DNA of 64,000 nucleotides from Hemileia vastatrix (Eukaryota > Basidiomycota > Pucciniomycetes > Pucciniales > Zaghouaniaceae): contig JASXTE010000005.1 of the NCBI GenBank assembly GCA_030280995.1, positions 22,685,001 through 22,749,000 of the forward strand, read 5' to 3'. Position numbers and translations under genes: made by a program. This document shows, in pieces, positions 33,228-45,879 of the stretch; position 1 is the first letter of the stretch; every line of letters starts with the position of its first letter. The notes below the pieces were generated by a model, which had not been told where the DNA came from, did not search any database, and saw only the letters and a program-made list of their open reading frames with translations.

Positions 33228-35500
33228 CCAAGCCAGATGGTGGAAGTTGGAGGTTGGGGGTTGAGAATGAATGACAAGGGGAAAGTTGGGCATAACCAAG
33301 TTGGAAGGCACCCATTTTGCATAGAATAGTTGCATGCATAACAGTCCATGGTATCATGCAGTTCTGACCTGCAAATGAGTTTGAAAAGAAATAAACCTGG
33401 TCTGAATTATAGAGGGGATCAAAATACTCTGATCCTCCATTAAATTAATAAAGGAGATAGAATATATCCACACTTATATTATGCCATTTCTTCTGAAAAT
33501 AAATGGGTTATTTGGTGTTTAGGGTATCAATGTTATTTTTTGGCAGCTTATAAAACACAACCTCATTTTGATATGGACACAGCCTTCAATACAATTTTTT
33601 TTTCATCATCCCTTGCTTCCATGCTGAATGAAGCCAAGTATTTAGCTCTAATACCATACTTACTTTTACTTCACTTTCTTCATCATGCAAGCTTGGTTAA
33701 AAAATGAATGCCTGAAAGGGATTACCTTTCTATTTTTAGACTCATTTGGCCATTTTCACATTAACAAGTCGCCAGAACAATAGTACTAACTTTAAGGATG
33801 ACAAAAAGTAATGGTAGCAAAATGATAGCCCCTGAAGAATGAAATAGAAATAGAAATCTAACCCTAAGCTTTACAGCAGGAAAGTGCAAGGGTAATCTAA
33901 CATTGTCATCAGTGGAGGACAGCCATGATATAACATTACATTTTTCTTCTTTAGTCTATTTAAATCTGTACCTAATAAATCCAAAATGTGATGTGGCTAA
34001 AACATGTTTCATATATGCTCATTTTCATTGTGGTTGAAACTATACACTTCTTTTTAGAATCCACTACAATATTCCAAATGTGGCTGGTAATTGTCAGAAT
34101 ATAAATATCCTATCTTGTATATACTTATTGACCTATCAATACAACTTTAGATTTCTTAATTCATCTAATTCATACTATTCCTATTTCAAACTTAACTTAA
34201 GACTTAAATAAGTCTCTATCACCATTACACATGAGCAAGAAATATGTCTAAATTGATAGAAGAAACACTAAAAATAGATAAGTGGCCCCTTTAATGCCTT
34301 TGGCATGGCAACAAGCACTGTGGATAAAACTGTGTCACATTTACATTTTGGGCGGCAATTTCCCACAAACAAAACAAGACTAGATGTCTTGTAATAAAAA
34401 ATAACAACTTATCCGGCACATGTCATGCATCTTGCTTGTAGGGGGACCTAATGAAATTGTAAGGTGTGTGTGTGATGCACAGTACCCCCCATAAGAAGTC
34501 CTTGCAATTTTTATGGCATAAACTTTTCTGCCAACCACCACCTTGCTCAACTTCTCAATACCTCAAACTCAACATTGCACTTTGTTTTTCAATTTGAAAT
34601 TTCATTCAAGATATTCAAAAAAAAATACTTATTAGAAATGACACAAACTCTTGGCTTCTCATCCACCTTCTACCAATTACCATCAATCCTTTCCAACATC
34701 TTTAAATTCTGCTTCACTCTTAATTTTTGAATATTTTTTTCTTTTAATAGAATCTTGCTCTCTGAAAAATACTAATGTCAAGTCAAAATTGAAATACATG
34801 GAAACTTACTCATACATGAAAAATTAAAGGAAAAGATGATACACAATGTTTTAGATGATCATAATTTGGTTTTCACAATGTTTTTTGCTGCCACACAAAG
34901 GATAAAATGATTTCTGCATTACAAACAGTCTGGGATAACTTGCCAATGTCAATTGTCACTAATCTTGCTTCTTAAATGCCTAAATAAATGGAGGCAGTTA
35001 TTGAAGCAAATGGAGGTCTACTTGCTGTTGATTTTTTTTACCATACGGTGTAGACAATCCTATAGTACTAGCTATAGGCCTTGACCAAGGGAGTTGGAGA
35101 AAAACCATAGAGAAAATCCCCTATCCCTTTAGAAAAATAGAGTGAGATTTACTTGCTAAAGTAAGTTGGTTCCTGTTTTGCTAAAGCCCCTTTTAAACAC
35201 ACTTGACTGCTTGATGAGCCAAGAAAGTAGTCCCCAGATAGACTACCAGACCAAAGAACTGAAATGTAGAACAATGTCCATACCAGAGACAGCAAAGATA
35301 CTTGATGTAGGCTGCAAATCCACACCAGAGACAGCAATAATACTTGCTATAGCTTGCAAGACTATAACAGAGAAAACACTTGCCAAGGTTAAGTTAATTG
35401 AAGAATTCACTTGCAACAAAACACAGCCAATTGTGGCCAGAAAACAGTGAAAACTGAGTGAGGAACAATGATATCACCTCCAGATGGTTGTATGATGATT
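33228..35500. other. Intergenic DNA upstream of the CCDC130-like gene
   Basis: No supported gene. Contains the promoter side of the CCDC130-like gene and, at 35270-35350, two imperfect copies of CCAGAGACAGCAA.AATACTTG. Short frames here have no recognisable domain. Confidence 0.4.
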
Positions 35501-35529
35501 AAGGTTTCCCCAAACTGTCTTATTCACTA

Positions 35530-35700
35530 TTTACACACAGACCACTATCTAAGAGCCCATGCGCACCCACCAATCTGGCGCCTGTACCCACCAAATTGAA
35601 TAAAAAACCCTCCTGAAGCGCTCCCCAACCTTCTAAAACAGAGGCGGGCGGGCCGCCCAACGTCAGAGGTGCCGCCTGAAGCGGCCCGGCCTCCCTGAAG
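35530..35700. other. Isolated GC-rich patch
   Basis: A sharp GC-rich island in AT-rich DNA, with GGGCGGGCCGCCC and a GCCGC-CTGAA-GCGGC stem. No reading frame stands out. Confidence 0.5.
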
Positions 35701-35765
35701 CCAGAAAACCAATAAAAACAACTAATCTACTTAGAAAAATTAGCTACAACTACTAAAACCTTTAA

Positions 35766-36010
35766 AACACGGAATTTCACTATAACAACATTGAGACATG
35801 AAATATAGAGAAAAATTAGCTCTATCCAATGGTACTAAGCCCTTAACCCTAAGACTTAAGGTTATCCCGTAAAGCACGAAAAACAAAATTAAACAGCAAT
35901 CTTTTATATATGAAAAATGAGGAAATGACCCCTTAAAACTCAGAATATGAAAAATGTCTTCAAGACATAAAATATAGAGAAAAACCGGGGCTATCCAATG
36001 ATAATACCCA
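35766..36010. repeat. Imperfect tandem duplication
   Basis: Two copies about 175 bp apart of GACAT.AAATATAGAGAAAAA followed by GCTATCCAATG (35794 and 35969). Purpose unknown. Confidence 0.5.
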
Positions 36011-37488
36011 CATATCCTCAGTCCAAATATTCATGGAATAAATCCAGAAAAACGCCCAATTCTTCAACCAATGTCAATTAAGACATGCACAAACAGCACC
36101 AAACTGCACAACAAAGGCCCCTGCCAATGTTGGAAGACCACAATGGCTTTATTTTATTGTTAGAGTTTACTTGTGAGACTTCTATATTGGCCACTTCAAT
36201 ATTGGTGGTTTTTAAAATTTTGAAATTCAAATAGCAAAGTAAGATAGCTTTACTTTATAATATTTATTAGAAATATGTGAGAGAGTAAGGAAAAAGTGAG
36301 TAAAATAGTGACTATGAGGTGGTGGCTTGTAGAAGAGCATATGTAAAAAAATCACAAAGACTTATCTTGGGGTACAGTACAGTTCCCAGTAATTGCTTTT
36401 GGCAATTTTCATGCATACAGCTAGCTAACTTTTCTTTCTTACAATCACCATTTTCTCAATACCACCCATTTTCCTCCAATTGACACCACCAACTTAAAGA
36501 GAAGCAATTCAATAACTATTGAAATACACTAATAAAGTGTAAGTAATCAACTTAACTATCTGTTTCATCAAATTTTATATAATGAGGAATGCCAAAAATC
36601 TTTCCAAACCTACCCCATGAAGTTGCATATGATGAATCCCCTGAAATTTTAATCAACCTTTTCTTCCTTTTTTCTTGATCAAATTTCCTGATTTTCGTCA
36701 GGATGAGCTCAAGTACAGAGACATGAAATAGCTTGATTATTCAGTTGTCTAGAAAATTTGAATTTTCCTATATGAATACTGTAGTACAAATCCAATAAGT
36801 ATTAAAATATAACTCAATATAAGGGTATCAGTAATTTAAATCTCACTAATTATATATGGGTTACAATCTTATAGTTAGTAGAAAAATAGATGTAATAATT
36901 GAGATACTATTTAAAAACTTTATAAGTACTATTGATATTTATTTTAACTTTATTGGTTATATATTTTGATTGTAATGATAAAGAATGTAGAAAATAGGAC
37001 CAAAGACCCCCTCCTTTTATACCCAACAATTCTCCAATGAACCCCCTTGATTTACCATTCCTATACATGGCTGATGACACCTCATTCTAGCTAGAAAATC
37101 TATCCAACAACCTAAATAATGACCAATAACATAATTAGAATGATATCACTTTCCAAAATCCTGGAGTAATAGGGATAATCCATCAAAATAAAAGAATAAG
37201 TAAAAAAGAGAGTATATATGCATGTAATATCTTAAAATAAAATACTATAAAACAAAAGAATAACACCAAATATTACACAATATTATGGGAGATCAACAGT
37301 ATAAATGATGGGGCTAATTATGACAATATACTGCATGAAATCCCCATCCAAAAATAGCCAGTATTGACTGAGAAACCACTGAGAAACCCAAAAAAGGATG
37401 TGAGATATGGGGCAGCTACATGAAGTCCTTGGCAGGTGCTTACATAGGTAAATCCTTGACTAATTTAAGAAAATAAAAGCGTGGTGAT
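36011..37488. other. AT-rich intergenic DNA left of element C
   Basis: Nothing supported as a gene or a known repeat. Confidence 0.35.
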
Positions 37489-37829
37489 AGGGAGTGTCAT
37501 TTCTGGTAAATCCAGACTTAACTTAATTGCAGATTTCAACCCAAATCAGAATTTACAAACCAGCACTTAAATTTTGCAAATAAGTCACTTATTTCAAAAA
37601 TGGGTGTCAGTTATGACCTCAAATAAGAAATTTTTTTGTGATTTTTTTTTCTAAACCACATGTTGGCCACATCATCCCTGTCACATGTGACACACTGATC
37701 TGCATCCCCTCCTTCATCCTCACTGAGATTTGAAACATTTTATTGCAACATTTTAAATAGGCATGTTTTTTCCCTTGTTTTTTTCAACCTCTTTCTTAAT
37801 CTCTTTTCTTGTAACATACCAGTTTTATA

Positions 37830-39145
37830 ATGCCTCCCCAAAAATACAACACTCAAAAGGTATCTCAAAAAATATTCATCCCAAAAGTCTCTTCGTAATG
37901 CTAGCCCCTCAACTGAGAAACCAAAGTCTGGACAGCTAAAAAAGGAATATTATCTTGTCATCATCAACTTCCTCAAAATAAAATAAAATTATGATTCATG
38001 TTTTGGATGTGAGAAGTACACCTGCATTGGATGTCCTCCTTCATCAAAGGTAAATGGCTTCTTCTTGATGGCAAATGAAGTAAAGAAAAAAACAAAAGGG
38101 AGAATTGACATCACTCCTAAGCAAATGAAGGAGAGGTTCAAAATTTATCAATCAAAATATAAAAAGGCTCATTTTTCTTCCACTTCCACTGGATTTGGTG
38201 TCGATGATGAGGATTTAGAGATTAGCATTACTAATTCTTCCAAAAAGTTCAATGTCAACCCTTTATTTCTACACAATACTAATAAGGATATACCCTCTGG
38301 ATCCAAACCTTCCTATAATCCTCCTGACACACCATTAATTGAAGGAGATCAATCCCCTGAAGCCTCTCACCATTGTTCAGCTGAAGATGATCCTGACTAT
38401 CAAGCAGAACAATTAGCTCGCAGCAGATCTGAGTCCTCAGAGCCACAATTATTTGATGTATGTTTACTTTTTCTTTTTTCTTAAATTCTTCCCTAAATTT
38501 CTCTTTCTTTCTTAATTTTTTCTTTTCTAGTCTCTTCCTACTCCTACTCAAACTCAAATTCCAAAAAATATTATCAATCCCACAAATGAGAATCTTGCTT
38601 TGGAATCTGCTTTAGATGAACTTCCTGAACCCTCTAGCTCAAATTCCAAACTTAAGCGTCAAGCCTCAACATCAATGAACTTGAAACATCTTTTAAAATG
38701 TGGTAATACTTCATCCAGCTCTTTGGCTTCCCTTGATTATTATTTTGGGAAAAAAGATATAAGTAAGAATAAGTCACTATATATCTTATTCAATAACTTA
38801 TTTTTTCATTTCTCTTTTTGTAGCAAAATCCTGTATTGCAAAAAAAGTTCTTGAATTTTAGAAGATGAAGTTTTATCATATGCTAATGAAAGATTAAAGG
38901 GCCTTATATTTGGAGGAAATTTTTTTTTGCTTCAATCTAATTTTGAAAATGCCAGATTTGAGGCAGAGGAGATGAAAAGAGTTCATCTTCACTCAGAGAA
39001 ATAAAAAGACCATGAATTTCAAAGAGAAATGGAAAGTTGTGAATTGAAAAGGCAAGAAAATTAAAAAAAAGAATTTATTACTGAATGTATAAAAATTGAC
39101 CAAACTTATGAGGAAATTAAAAAATTACTTGTTTTTTTTAATTGA
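37830..39145 (+). pseudogene. Myb/SANT-like protein of element C
   Basis: ATG at 37830 (MPPQKYNTQK), broken by a stop and frameshift within 100 bases. The Myb/SANT-like domain is readable from about 37940 (LVIINFLKIK, NYDSCFGC) and cleanly at 38065-38457 (MANEVKKKTKGRIDITPKQMKERFKIYQSKYKK, split here only for length). A GTATGT donor follows at 38458, then TCTAG, an exon starting SLPTPTQTQ, a GTAAGA donor, and a coiled-coil exon with several stops that still ends KEFITECIKID, EEIKKLL. Same exon plan as copies A and B. Confidence 0.75.
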
Positions 39146-39249
39146 TTAATTGTTATTTCAGGTAATGTGACATTTTTTCAAATTTATAGTCATTTTACAA
39201 ATTTTTTTGTACATTTTTTGATTATTTTTATGTCTGAATTGTGATTGAT

Positions 39250-40020
39250 TCACGTGCTGAAAAGATGCAGCTTCTTTTACATCATGTGACTTTATTTCAA
39301 TTTCTGCATTTCAAGTTGTCAGCTAGACCTCATTAATTTCTTTCAAATTTACTGGTGCAATGCAAAAATTTCAAATGAACAGAAAAAGATGCTGCGTCTT
39401 TTCAGCATGTGACCAGTTTTCTCAACACTACATTCTTTTTTTCTTTTTTTTGATTGACCATACAAGACTCTAACTCAAGGTTTATCTGTCTATTCTACCT
39501 CATTTATGTCTTTAAAACTAATTGTTGAAATGCAAAACTTTCAAGTGAGTAGAAAAGAAGCTGTGTCTTTTCAGCACATGACCTGTTGTTTTATAACACT
39601 ACATTCTTTTTTTCTCCTTTTTGATTGACCATAAAAGATGCTAACTCAAGTTTTATCTGTCTATTCTACCTCATTAATTTCTTTCAAATTTACTGGTGCA
39701 ATGCAAAACTTTCAATTGAGCAGAAAAGACACTGTGTATTTTCAGAATGTGATCTGTCTTTTCTCAACACTACATTCTTTTTTACTCCTTTTGATTGACC
39801 ATACAAGATGATAACTAAATTTTTATCTGACTATTCTTGATTATTGAACATGACTTTGGAGAAATCATTGAAAATTATGCAGTGTAAGTTAGTATTACAT
39901 TTCTTTTACTTAGTTTCACCACATTTTACTTTCCTGTAGTCCATCTGACATTTTGAACCAGAGAAATGGAAATAAAGTCATGAAACAGAAAAGAAGCTGT
40001 GTCTTTTCAGCACATGACTT
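39250..40020. repeat. Tandem ~170-180-bp repeats of element C
   Basis: Four to five imperfect units with GAAGCTGTGTCTTTTCAGC, CACTACATTCTTTTT, TTTTTGATTGACCATA and TTTATCTGTCTATTCTACC. The first copy is partly in inverse orientation (GCTGAAAAGATGCAGC). Occupies the place of the TIR-motif array of A. Confidence 0.7.
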
Positions 40021-40289
40021 CAATCAAATTTCAACCATAAAAATAATTTAAAAAAAGCAAGAAAAAGAAGAAAATTTTAAATTAAAAAAAACTACCAAAA
40101 AAACTACATTCTTGACCACTGTGGCTCTTGAAGAATCTTGAGGGCAGTATCGGGCCCAAAAATAGCAACTTTTTCTCCCTCTACTGGAGCCCTACTACTA
40201 CCAGGCCTAGATAAAACCTAATCAATAAAAATAATTTCATGTCAAGAGAGAGAACACAGCATCCTTTTTTTCTTTGAGACATAAAGTTT

Positions 40290-40625
40290 TCAAGCAAGAA
40301 TTTTTTTTGCAAGTTGCTTGCAAACACAACACAGGTTGCTAGAAAACGCAAGCAACTTGTTCCAAGTAGTTGCCCCAGATGAGGTAAGTCTACTGGGGAA
40401 AAAATGTAATTTTTTTGCCGCAGAAGACTTTTCTCTTCTGGGGAAAGCTTAAATGGGGCTAAGAGTTTTTTTATTCCAAAAATAAAAAGTTTCCCCAGAA
40501 GAAGAAATTTTGCTGGGGCCAAAAAAAATAAAAATAAATGAAGCCCCAGCAGAAGCATGTCTTCTGGGACAAAAAAAGCAAAAAAAAAAATTGACTAAAA
40601 AAACTGCTGGGGAAACAAAAAATTT
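40290..40625. repeat. Cluster of CCCCAG/CTGGGG inverted repeats (element C)
   Basis: At least eight alternating CCCCAG and CTGGGG motifs, many extended to CCCCAGAAGAAG or CTTCTGGGG, plus GCAAGTTGCTTGC-type palindromes at 40308-40365. Equivalent in position to the hairpin arms of A, but different in sequence. Confidence 0.65.
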
Positions 40626-41076
40626 TTAAAAATGGGGATTTAAGAAAATCTGAAGGCATAAAAGGTGGGCCTTTTCCAGGAACTCTGAAGAATCTTTTCT
40701 AAAACTCAACTAGGAGAAAATTGTTTTGAATTCCTTTTCAAATTTTTCTTAAAATACTCTGCGTGTTGGTTTAATTATTTTTAGACCTTATGCTATCATA
40801 AAAAGTTGCTGAAATTTTTTTTGTTTTTTTTATTTTCTTTTATTTCATTTTTGTTCTTCTTTTATTTAATTTTTTTTATTTCAGAATTATATTAAATACA
40901 ACCAGGAAAAATTTATATTGATTTTAAGTACAAAATTTTGTAGAGTTACTGAGAATTTTGGTTTAATTAGTTGTAGACCTTATGCCATCATAAAAATTTG
41001 CTGGTTTTTTTTTGGTTTTTTCTTCTCTTTTGTATATAATTGAATTTTTTTTAAATTTCAGAATTATATTATCTAA

Positions 41077-42045
41077 ATGGTTGGACAATGGCACAATGGT
41101 TTACCAAAAAAAGCTTCTCAAATGAAAATGGCTGGTGAAAGTTGGAAGGATGATGTTGGTTCTGACTTTGAAAAGGTTTGGTATAAGGAGTATCCACTTC
41201 TGGAGGGATTTGAAACAAATAAGCCAATACCCTCATCATGTCCGGGATCACACAACACAGGCACCTACCAAATTGCACATGTCTGAGAAAGGCCTTCAGT
41301 TATTCAACCTAAAAATCAAAATATTCATCCTCTTATAGTGAAGTCATTGGTAAACTGGAGGATGCTAAGAAATGCTGCAGGCACATGACACTATTAAGAC
41401 ACCAGATCAAGACCAATGGTGCTCATCTTGAATCAGGGGGAGACGAGAATATGTTTTCTGCTAGAGAATTATTAGGGAGTCAACATGTATTTGATATAAG
41501 TAAGTTAAAAATTTTAAATTTACAAATTAAAAAAGCTGAATCATGCTTCAGGTCTCTACTGAAATTTGAAAATAGATGGTGGGGAAGTGAGGGAGGCACT
41601 TGGATTTATATTCTCATTTTATTCTTATCTATTTAAACTATTAGCAAAGACGTACTATGAGGAATCTTTGAAGCTTGGAGATGAAATAGACCTTCCTTGT
41701 TATGATGGGATGGAGGCTTTGGGGGGAAATCTAACATGGACTTCAGATGGGTTTTTGAATTTTCCCCATAAGGATTTGGACAACAGTGAACTTAGTTTAT
41801 GTGCCTGGTTTCCAAAAACTTTAGATGTAATTTTTGATGAATGCTCATGGGACAGAAATAGGCAAAGGCAGAACAGAGGTCATTTTGTATTTCCTGAATT
41901 GAAATACATGGTTGAGTTTGAAAATTGTGATGGAATATGGGTTGTTATATGGCCAGCTAATATGCTATACCTTCAAACAACACCTGTCAAAGAGTTTGGA
42001 AATTTTTCAAGGCTTGTGTCATCGATACAGATAAGTAAAAAATAA
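41077..42045 (+). pseudogene. Tet-like dioxygenase of element C
   Basis: Frames at 41077-41286, 41385-41636 and 41638-42045 together cover the gene; frameshifts and probably introns separate them. The last part is the recognisable catalytic half: GFLNFPHKDLDNSE with an H-x-D motif (HKD), RGHFVFPELKYMVEF, DGIWVVIWP, QTTP and FSRLVSSIQISKK. The Arg of FSR occupies the presumed 2OG-binding site that is His in copies A, B and D; the presumed third metal ligand before QTT is Leu. The sequence is far from copy A, so the two Tet lineages diverged long ago. Pattern-based assignment. Confidence 0.6.
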
Positions 42046-42315
42046 GCCAATTCTGTTAAAAAGTTTAAAATTTTAAATCCAAATATAGATATGTCAGACT
42101 ATATTTCTATGAAAGAAAAAGAAAAGTTGGAATTTTTGCATGATAACTTTTTTTATCAATTTTAAATGATAATACTAAAAACATGTAACAAGTATATTAT
42201 TATTACCAAAAAGCATGTAAATCATTAAAAAATTATATTTAGTAAATGATTTTTAGAAATTATAATGTGATTAAAAAGTCTAATGAGAAGAAAAAAGCTT
42301 AAGAATAAATCATAG

Positions 42316-43551
42316 CTAATACTCCCAATGTGCTAGTGTGATTGGAAGAATTTTCACCCTTATGCTAGTGGTTTGAGAAGTTGTAGTGTTGGATATAGTT
42401 GGAGGTGTTTCAACTTCTTCATATTCATACAAATCTAGCCATTGATCTTTAAGGTCAGCAAGTAGGTTATGAAGTTTGGTGCAACACAGAATCCAGTTAA
42501 TGAAATCTTTCATTTTGGAACTATTTCTAAGAGGACTTTTTAATTCCCTTAAACTGGAAAAACAACCTTTAAAGATTACAATAGAATGTTCAATACAGAC
42601 TCTTGAATTTTCCAAATGATTTTTGAACTTGGAATTTTGACCGTCTTTTGAAAATGCTCCACAAAATTCAGGAAGTACATATTTTCCATTCACATAAGCT
42701 GAATCAGCCAGAAGATACTGATCTTCATCAAAAAAATCTCAGGCTCTTTTGAGATTTACATTCTTTGAAAGACATAGAAATCATGAAATGATCCAGGATA
42801 GCCAGAAAAGAAAAATATAAATTTTTTGTTGACATCACAAATAAGCTGATGAGAAATCAAATACCTATAGAGAAAATATAGTTGCTTGTGTCAGTATGAG
42901 GAAGAAGGTAAAGATTTAAAAATAAGCTACCTCTTAGTACGGTAAAAGTAATTGTTTCCACCATGAGCAGGTTTCTGACTCAAAAGAATAGTAGTAACAT
43001 GAACAAAGCCAATACATCCTGGGAATTTCTCTGCTTGCATAACCTGAGATGATTCTAGTTGCTCTTCTTTTGTTGGCCAGGGGAGAAGTTGAGATTCCAA
43101 TGAGTTGATAGCAGTGATGCAACGTTTTGCATAAGTGTTAACAGAACCATAGCCTAAATCAAAGACATTTTCCAAAAGTTTCAAGGCAGCTCCATTACCA
43201 TTGGAACTCAAACCTCATAGTGTGATGGCAAATTGAATTGATGGATCACGTGGCTTTTGATAATTATTGTGAAAGACGGGGTGATCCTCAATAAGATAAA
43301 GCAATTTAAGGAAAAATTCCTGAGAAGTGATGAAAAGCTGTCTAAAACTGGTTACGGATAGGTTACTTGGGGGTATGAAGTACTTGAGGCTTTCTAGGAA
43401 GAAGGTAACATTTTGTTGTCATTTTAGATAAAAAAAGAAAATCTTCTTCAAGGTCAGAATTAGACTCACAATTAGAGTACAAGAGCAGATCAAGAGCTAT
43501 GAAAGTCATTGCTTGATGTAGCTTATCATGATTTGCAAGTGAGGAAGGCAT
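42316..43551 (-). pseudogene. DDE_Tnp_4 transposase of element C
   Basis: Begins MPSSLANHDKLHQAM at 43551; a deletion near 43370 causes early termination. 43211-42927 restores SSNGNGAALKLLENVF and MQAEKFPGCIGF. The first catalytic Asp is His here (FVHVTTI). A likely intron follows TKR. The second Asp region has a frameshift. 42693-42316 holds the third acidic residue (VCIEHSIVIFKG) and the C-terminus. Inactive. Confidence 0.85.
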
Positions 43552-44116
43552 GATTCTTATATGGTATAAGAATTTTAATGATGTAAGATGCTTTGAGTTA
43601 TAAAGTATAATGCTTTGGAGTGCTGTGTATGAATGGGACAATTCTGAAATATCAGTGAAATGGAATGTTAAGGTGAATTCAGCACTTCTGGTTGAGAAAG
43701 TGCAGATTTTAGTGAAATAAGTGACTTACTTCACTTTTGAAATCCACCAGTGTTTGGGCTAGTGTGTTTCATAAATCTGCACTTAGATGATTGCGGATTT
43801 GGTCAAATTTAAGTGCAGATTTTACAGAACTGAAACCCCCTAACAGGGGGGGTCAGTTCTGGCAAATCCGCACTTAAATAAGTGTGGATTTCCAAAACAC
43901 ACTAGCCCCAATACTGGTGGATTTCAAAATGAAATAAGTCACTTATTTCACTCAAATCCGCACTTTCTCAACCAAAAGTGCTGATTTCACCATCAAGTCC
44001 CATTTCGCTAATTTGTCAGCATCATCCCATTCATACGCAGCACTCCGCAGCATAACACTTCATAACTCAAAACATCGTACATCACTTACATCTTCATATC
44101 ATATCATATAAGAGTT

Positions 44117-44745
44117 ATGCCTTCCTCACTTTCAAATCGTGATAAATTACATAAAGCAATGACTTTCATGGCTCTTGAACTGCTCTTGGACTCTGATTCC
44201 GATTCTGATCTAGAAGAAGATTTTGATGTTTTATCAAAAATGGCCAGGAAACGTTACCTTCTTCCCAGAAAGCCTCAAGTACTTCATACCCCCAAGTACA
44301 CCATCCAAACACTTCTTAAACTATCTACACCCAGTTTTAGACAGCTGTTCAGGACTTCTCAGGAATGTTTCCTTAAATTTCTTGAGCTTATTCAGGATCA
44401 TTCCATATTTCACAATAATTCTCAAAAAGAACAACGACATCCTTCAATTCAATTGGCCATCACACTATGTTGTTTGGGTTCAAATGGTAATGGAGCCGCT
44501 TTGAAACGTTTAGAAAATGTCTTTGATTTAAGGTATTGTTCAGTTAACACTTATACCAAACAATGTATCACTGCCATCAACTCCTTGTAATCTCAACTTC
44601 TCACCTGGCCAACAAAAGAAGAGCGACTTGAATCATCTCAGGTTATGCAAGCAGAGGGCTTCCCAGGATGTATTGGTTTTGTTGATTGTACTGCTATTCC
44701 TTTGAGCCAGAAACCTGCTCAAGGTTGAAACAATTACTTTCACAT
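44117..44745 (+). pseudogene. Truncated DDE_Tnp_4 transposase of element D
   Basis: ATG at 44117 (MPSSLSNRDKLHKAM). Open to a TAA at 44588-44590 (GAA in copy C), then continues in frame through MQAEGFPGCIGFVDCTAIPLSQKPA. The first catalytic Asp is present. The homology ends at about 44745, where unrelated A-type array sequence begins, so the second Asp and the Glu are missing. Confidence 0.85.
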
Positions 44746-44759
44746 TCTCGTCAAAAATT

Positions 44760-44945
44760 TTCACCAAAATATTTACAAGTCAAAAAAATTCCATATCTGT
44801 TTTAAAAAATTGGCAATACTCTCCCCTGCATTTTATTGAAGCAAGGGGTGGATATCACCAAACTTTTTCTAAGTCATCAATTTCACATGTCAGATTTGAA
44901 AATTTGGCGATACCCCCCCCTGCATTTTATTGAAGTAAGTGGTGG
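44760..44945. repeat. TIR-motif array fragment in element D
   Basis: About two units nearly identical to 18925-19110 of element A (CATTTTATTGAAGCAAGGGG, GATATCACCAAA). Starts at the breakpoint within the transposase gene. Confidence 0.8.
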
Positions 44946-45243
44946 AAGTCATCTAAATTTAATATAATTACATAAATTATTAAATAAATATCTAATATAT
45001 ATCAATTTCACTAGTTTAAAGTATTGACAATCCCTCATCCAAAATGCAGATCAAATCTAGAAACAAAAGTTTTGGACTTTCCACAAGTATAGGCTAGAGG
45101 AACCCCATGAAACAAATAAATGTTATCATGATTACCATTTATACAACACAAGGTCGTGGGCCCATTACTTTAGTTGAGGAAATTGATACATAAAAAATAT
45201 TTATTAAAAATTTACAAAAAATATAAACTTTTTGATGACAACT

Positions 45244-45875
45244 CTAATCCCCATACTTTTTGGATCTAAATAAAGTTTTTTTAAATCGATTAACTTTACC
45301 TTCTTTCATTACCTTATTGATTCTTTGAATCAACTTATGACTGATTTGAAATGAGCAACCAAAATGTGTTAAATCTTGACAGTATTCCAAACCAGGAGGA
45401 GCTTTGGTCGTTTGATGATTATCCTTAGAAGAATTCCAAATAGTTTCGATGATACCATTTCCCAAACCAAAATCAATGATGCACCGGTGGTCTGGAAAAT
45501 ATAAACCATGTCATTTGATTTTAACTGGAGATTGTATTGGTTGGCCAGTAATCAGTTTGATATATGAGAATGTACCAAAAGTAAGAAAATTGGTGTCCTT
45601 GGTATCGGTGTGAATTTTATTGTGAAATCCAGAATGAGTGATAATAACATTAGAAAATAAAAGATATTTGTGGCTGATATCTTCCCATTCGGAGTCGCAC
45701 CAATTTGGTATTCCAACTTTGGTTGCAAGTTCATGATTTTTTTCAAATGCTTTATTACAGTGCTTTTTGAGTCGAAGAGCAAGAAAAGAGTTAAAGGAAG
45801 GTAGAGTGTCCCATAAGCAAAAATCTTCATCTTTTTGAGCTTTAGTGATATTTGTGAGCAACGAATATATGCCTA
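45244..45875 (-). pseudogene. Tet-like dioxygenase, exon 2 only (element D)
   Basis: Very close to exon 2 of the element A gene. An acceptor (TATATAG) lies at about 45876; exon 1 is absent. It has the H-x-D motif (KIHTDTKD), the third His (DNHQTTKAPP) that element A lost, and THFGCSFQIS. A TGA at about 45511-45513 replaces a Gly codon. As the copy with all metal ligands, it shows what element A's gene once had. Confidence 0.8.
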
Positions 45876-45879
45876 TATA

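Larger units (their letters stand above)
37489..43841. mobile_element. Element C: second Harbinger-like subfamily with Myb, Tet and DDE genes
   Basis: Left end AGGGAGTGTCATTTCTGGTAA (37489); right end is the inverse ...CAGAACTGAAACCCCCT (43841). The consensus TIR, also seen in D, is GGGGGTGTCAGTTCTGGCAA, different from that of A/B after GGGGGT. Order: Myb-like (+), tandem repeats, CCCCAG inverted repeats, Tet-like (+), transposase (-). Compared with A, the Tet gene plus hairpin block is inverted. All three genes are decayed. Flanking bases fit a TA target (TA on both sides) better than a 3-bp duplication. Confidence 0.75.

Noticed and set aside
33228..37488. Genes or tRNAs upstream of the CCDC130-like gene
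   Set aside because: Short frames (such as 35166-35450) have no domain and overlap repeats; I found no tRNA boxes I could trust by eye.
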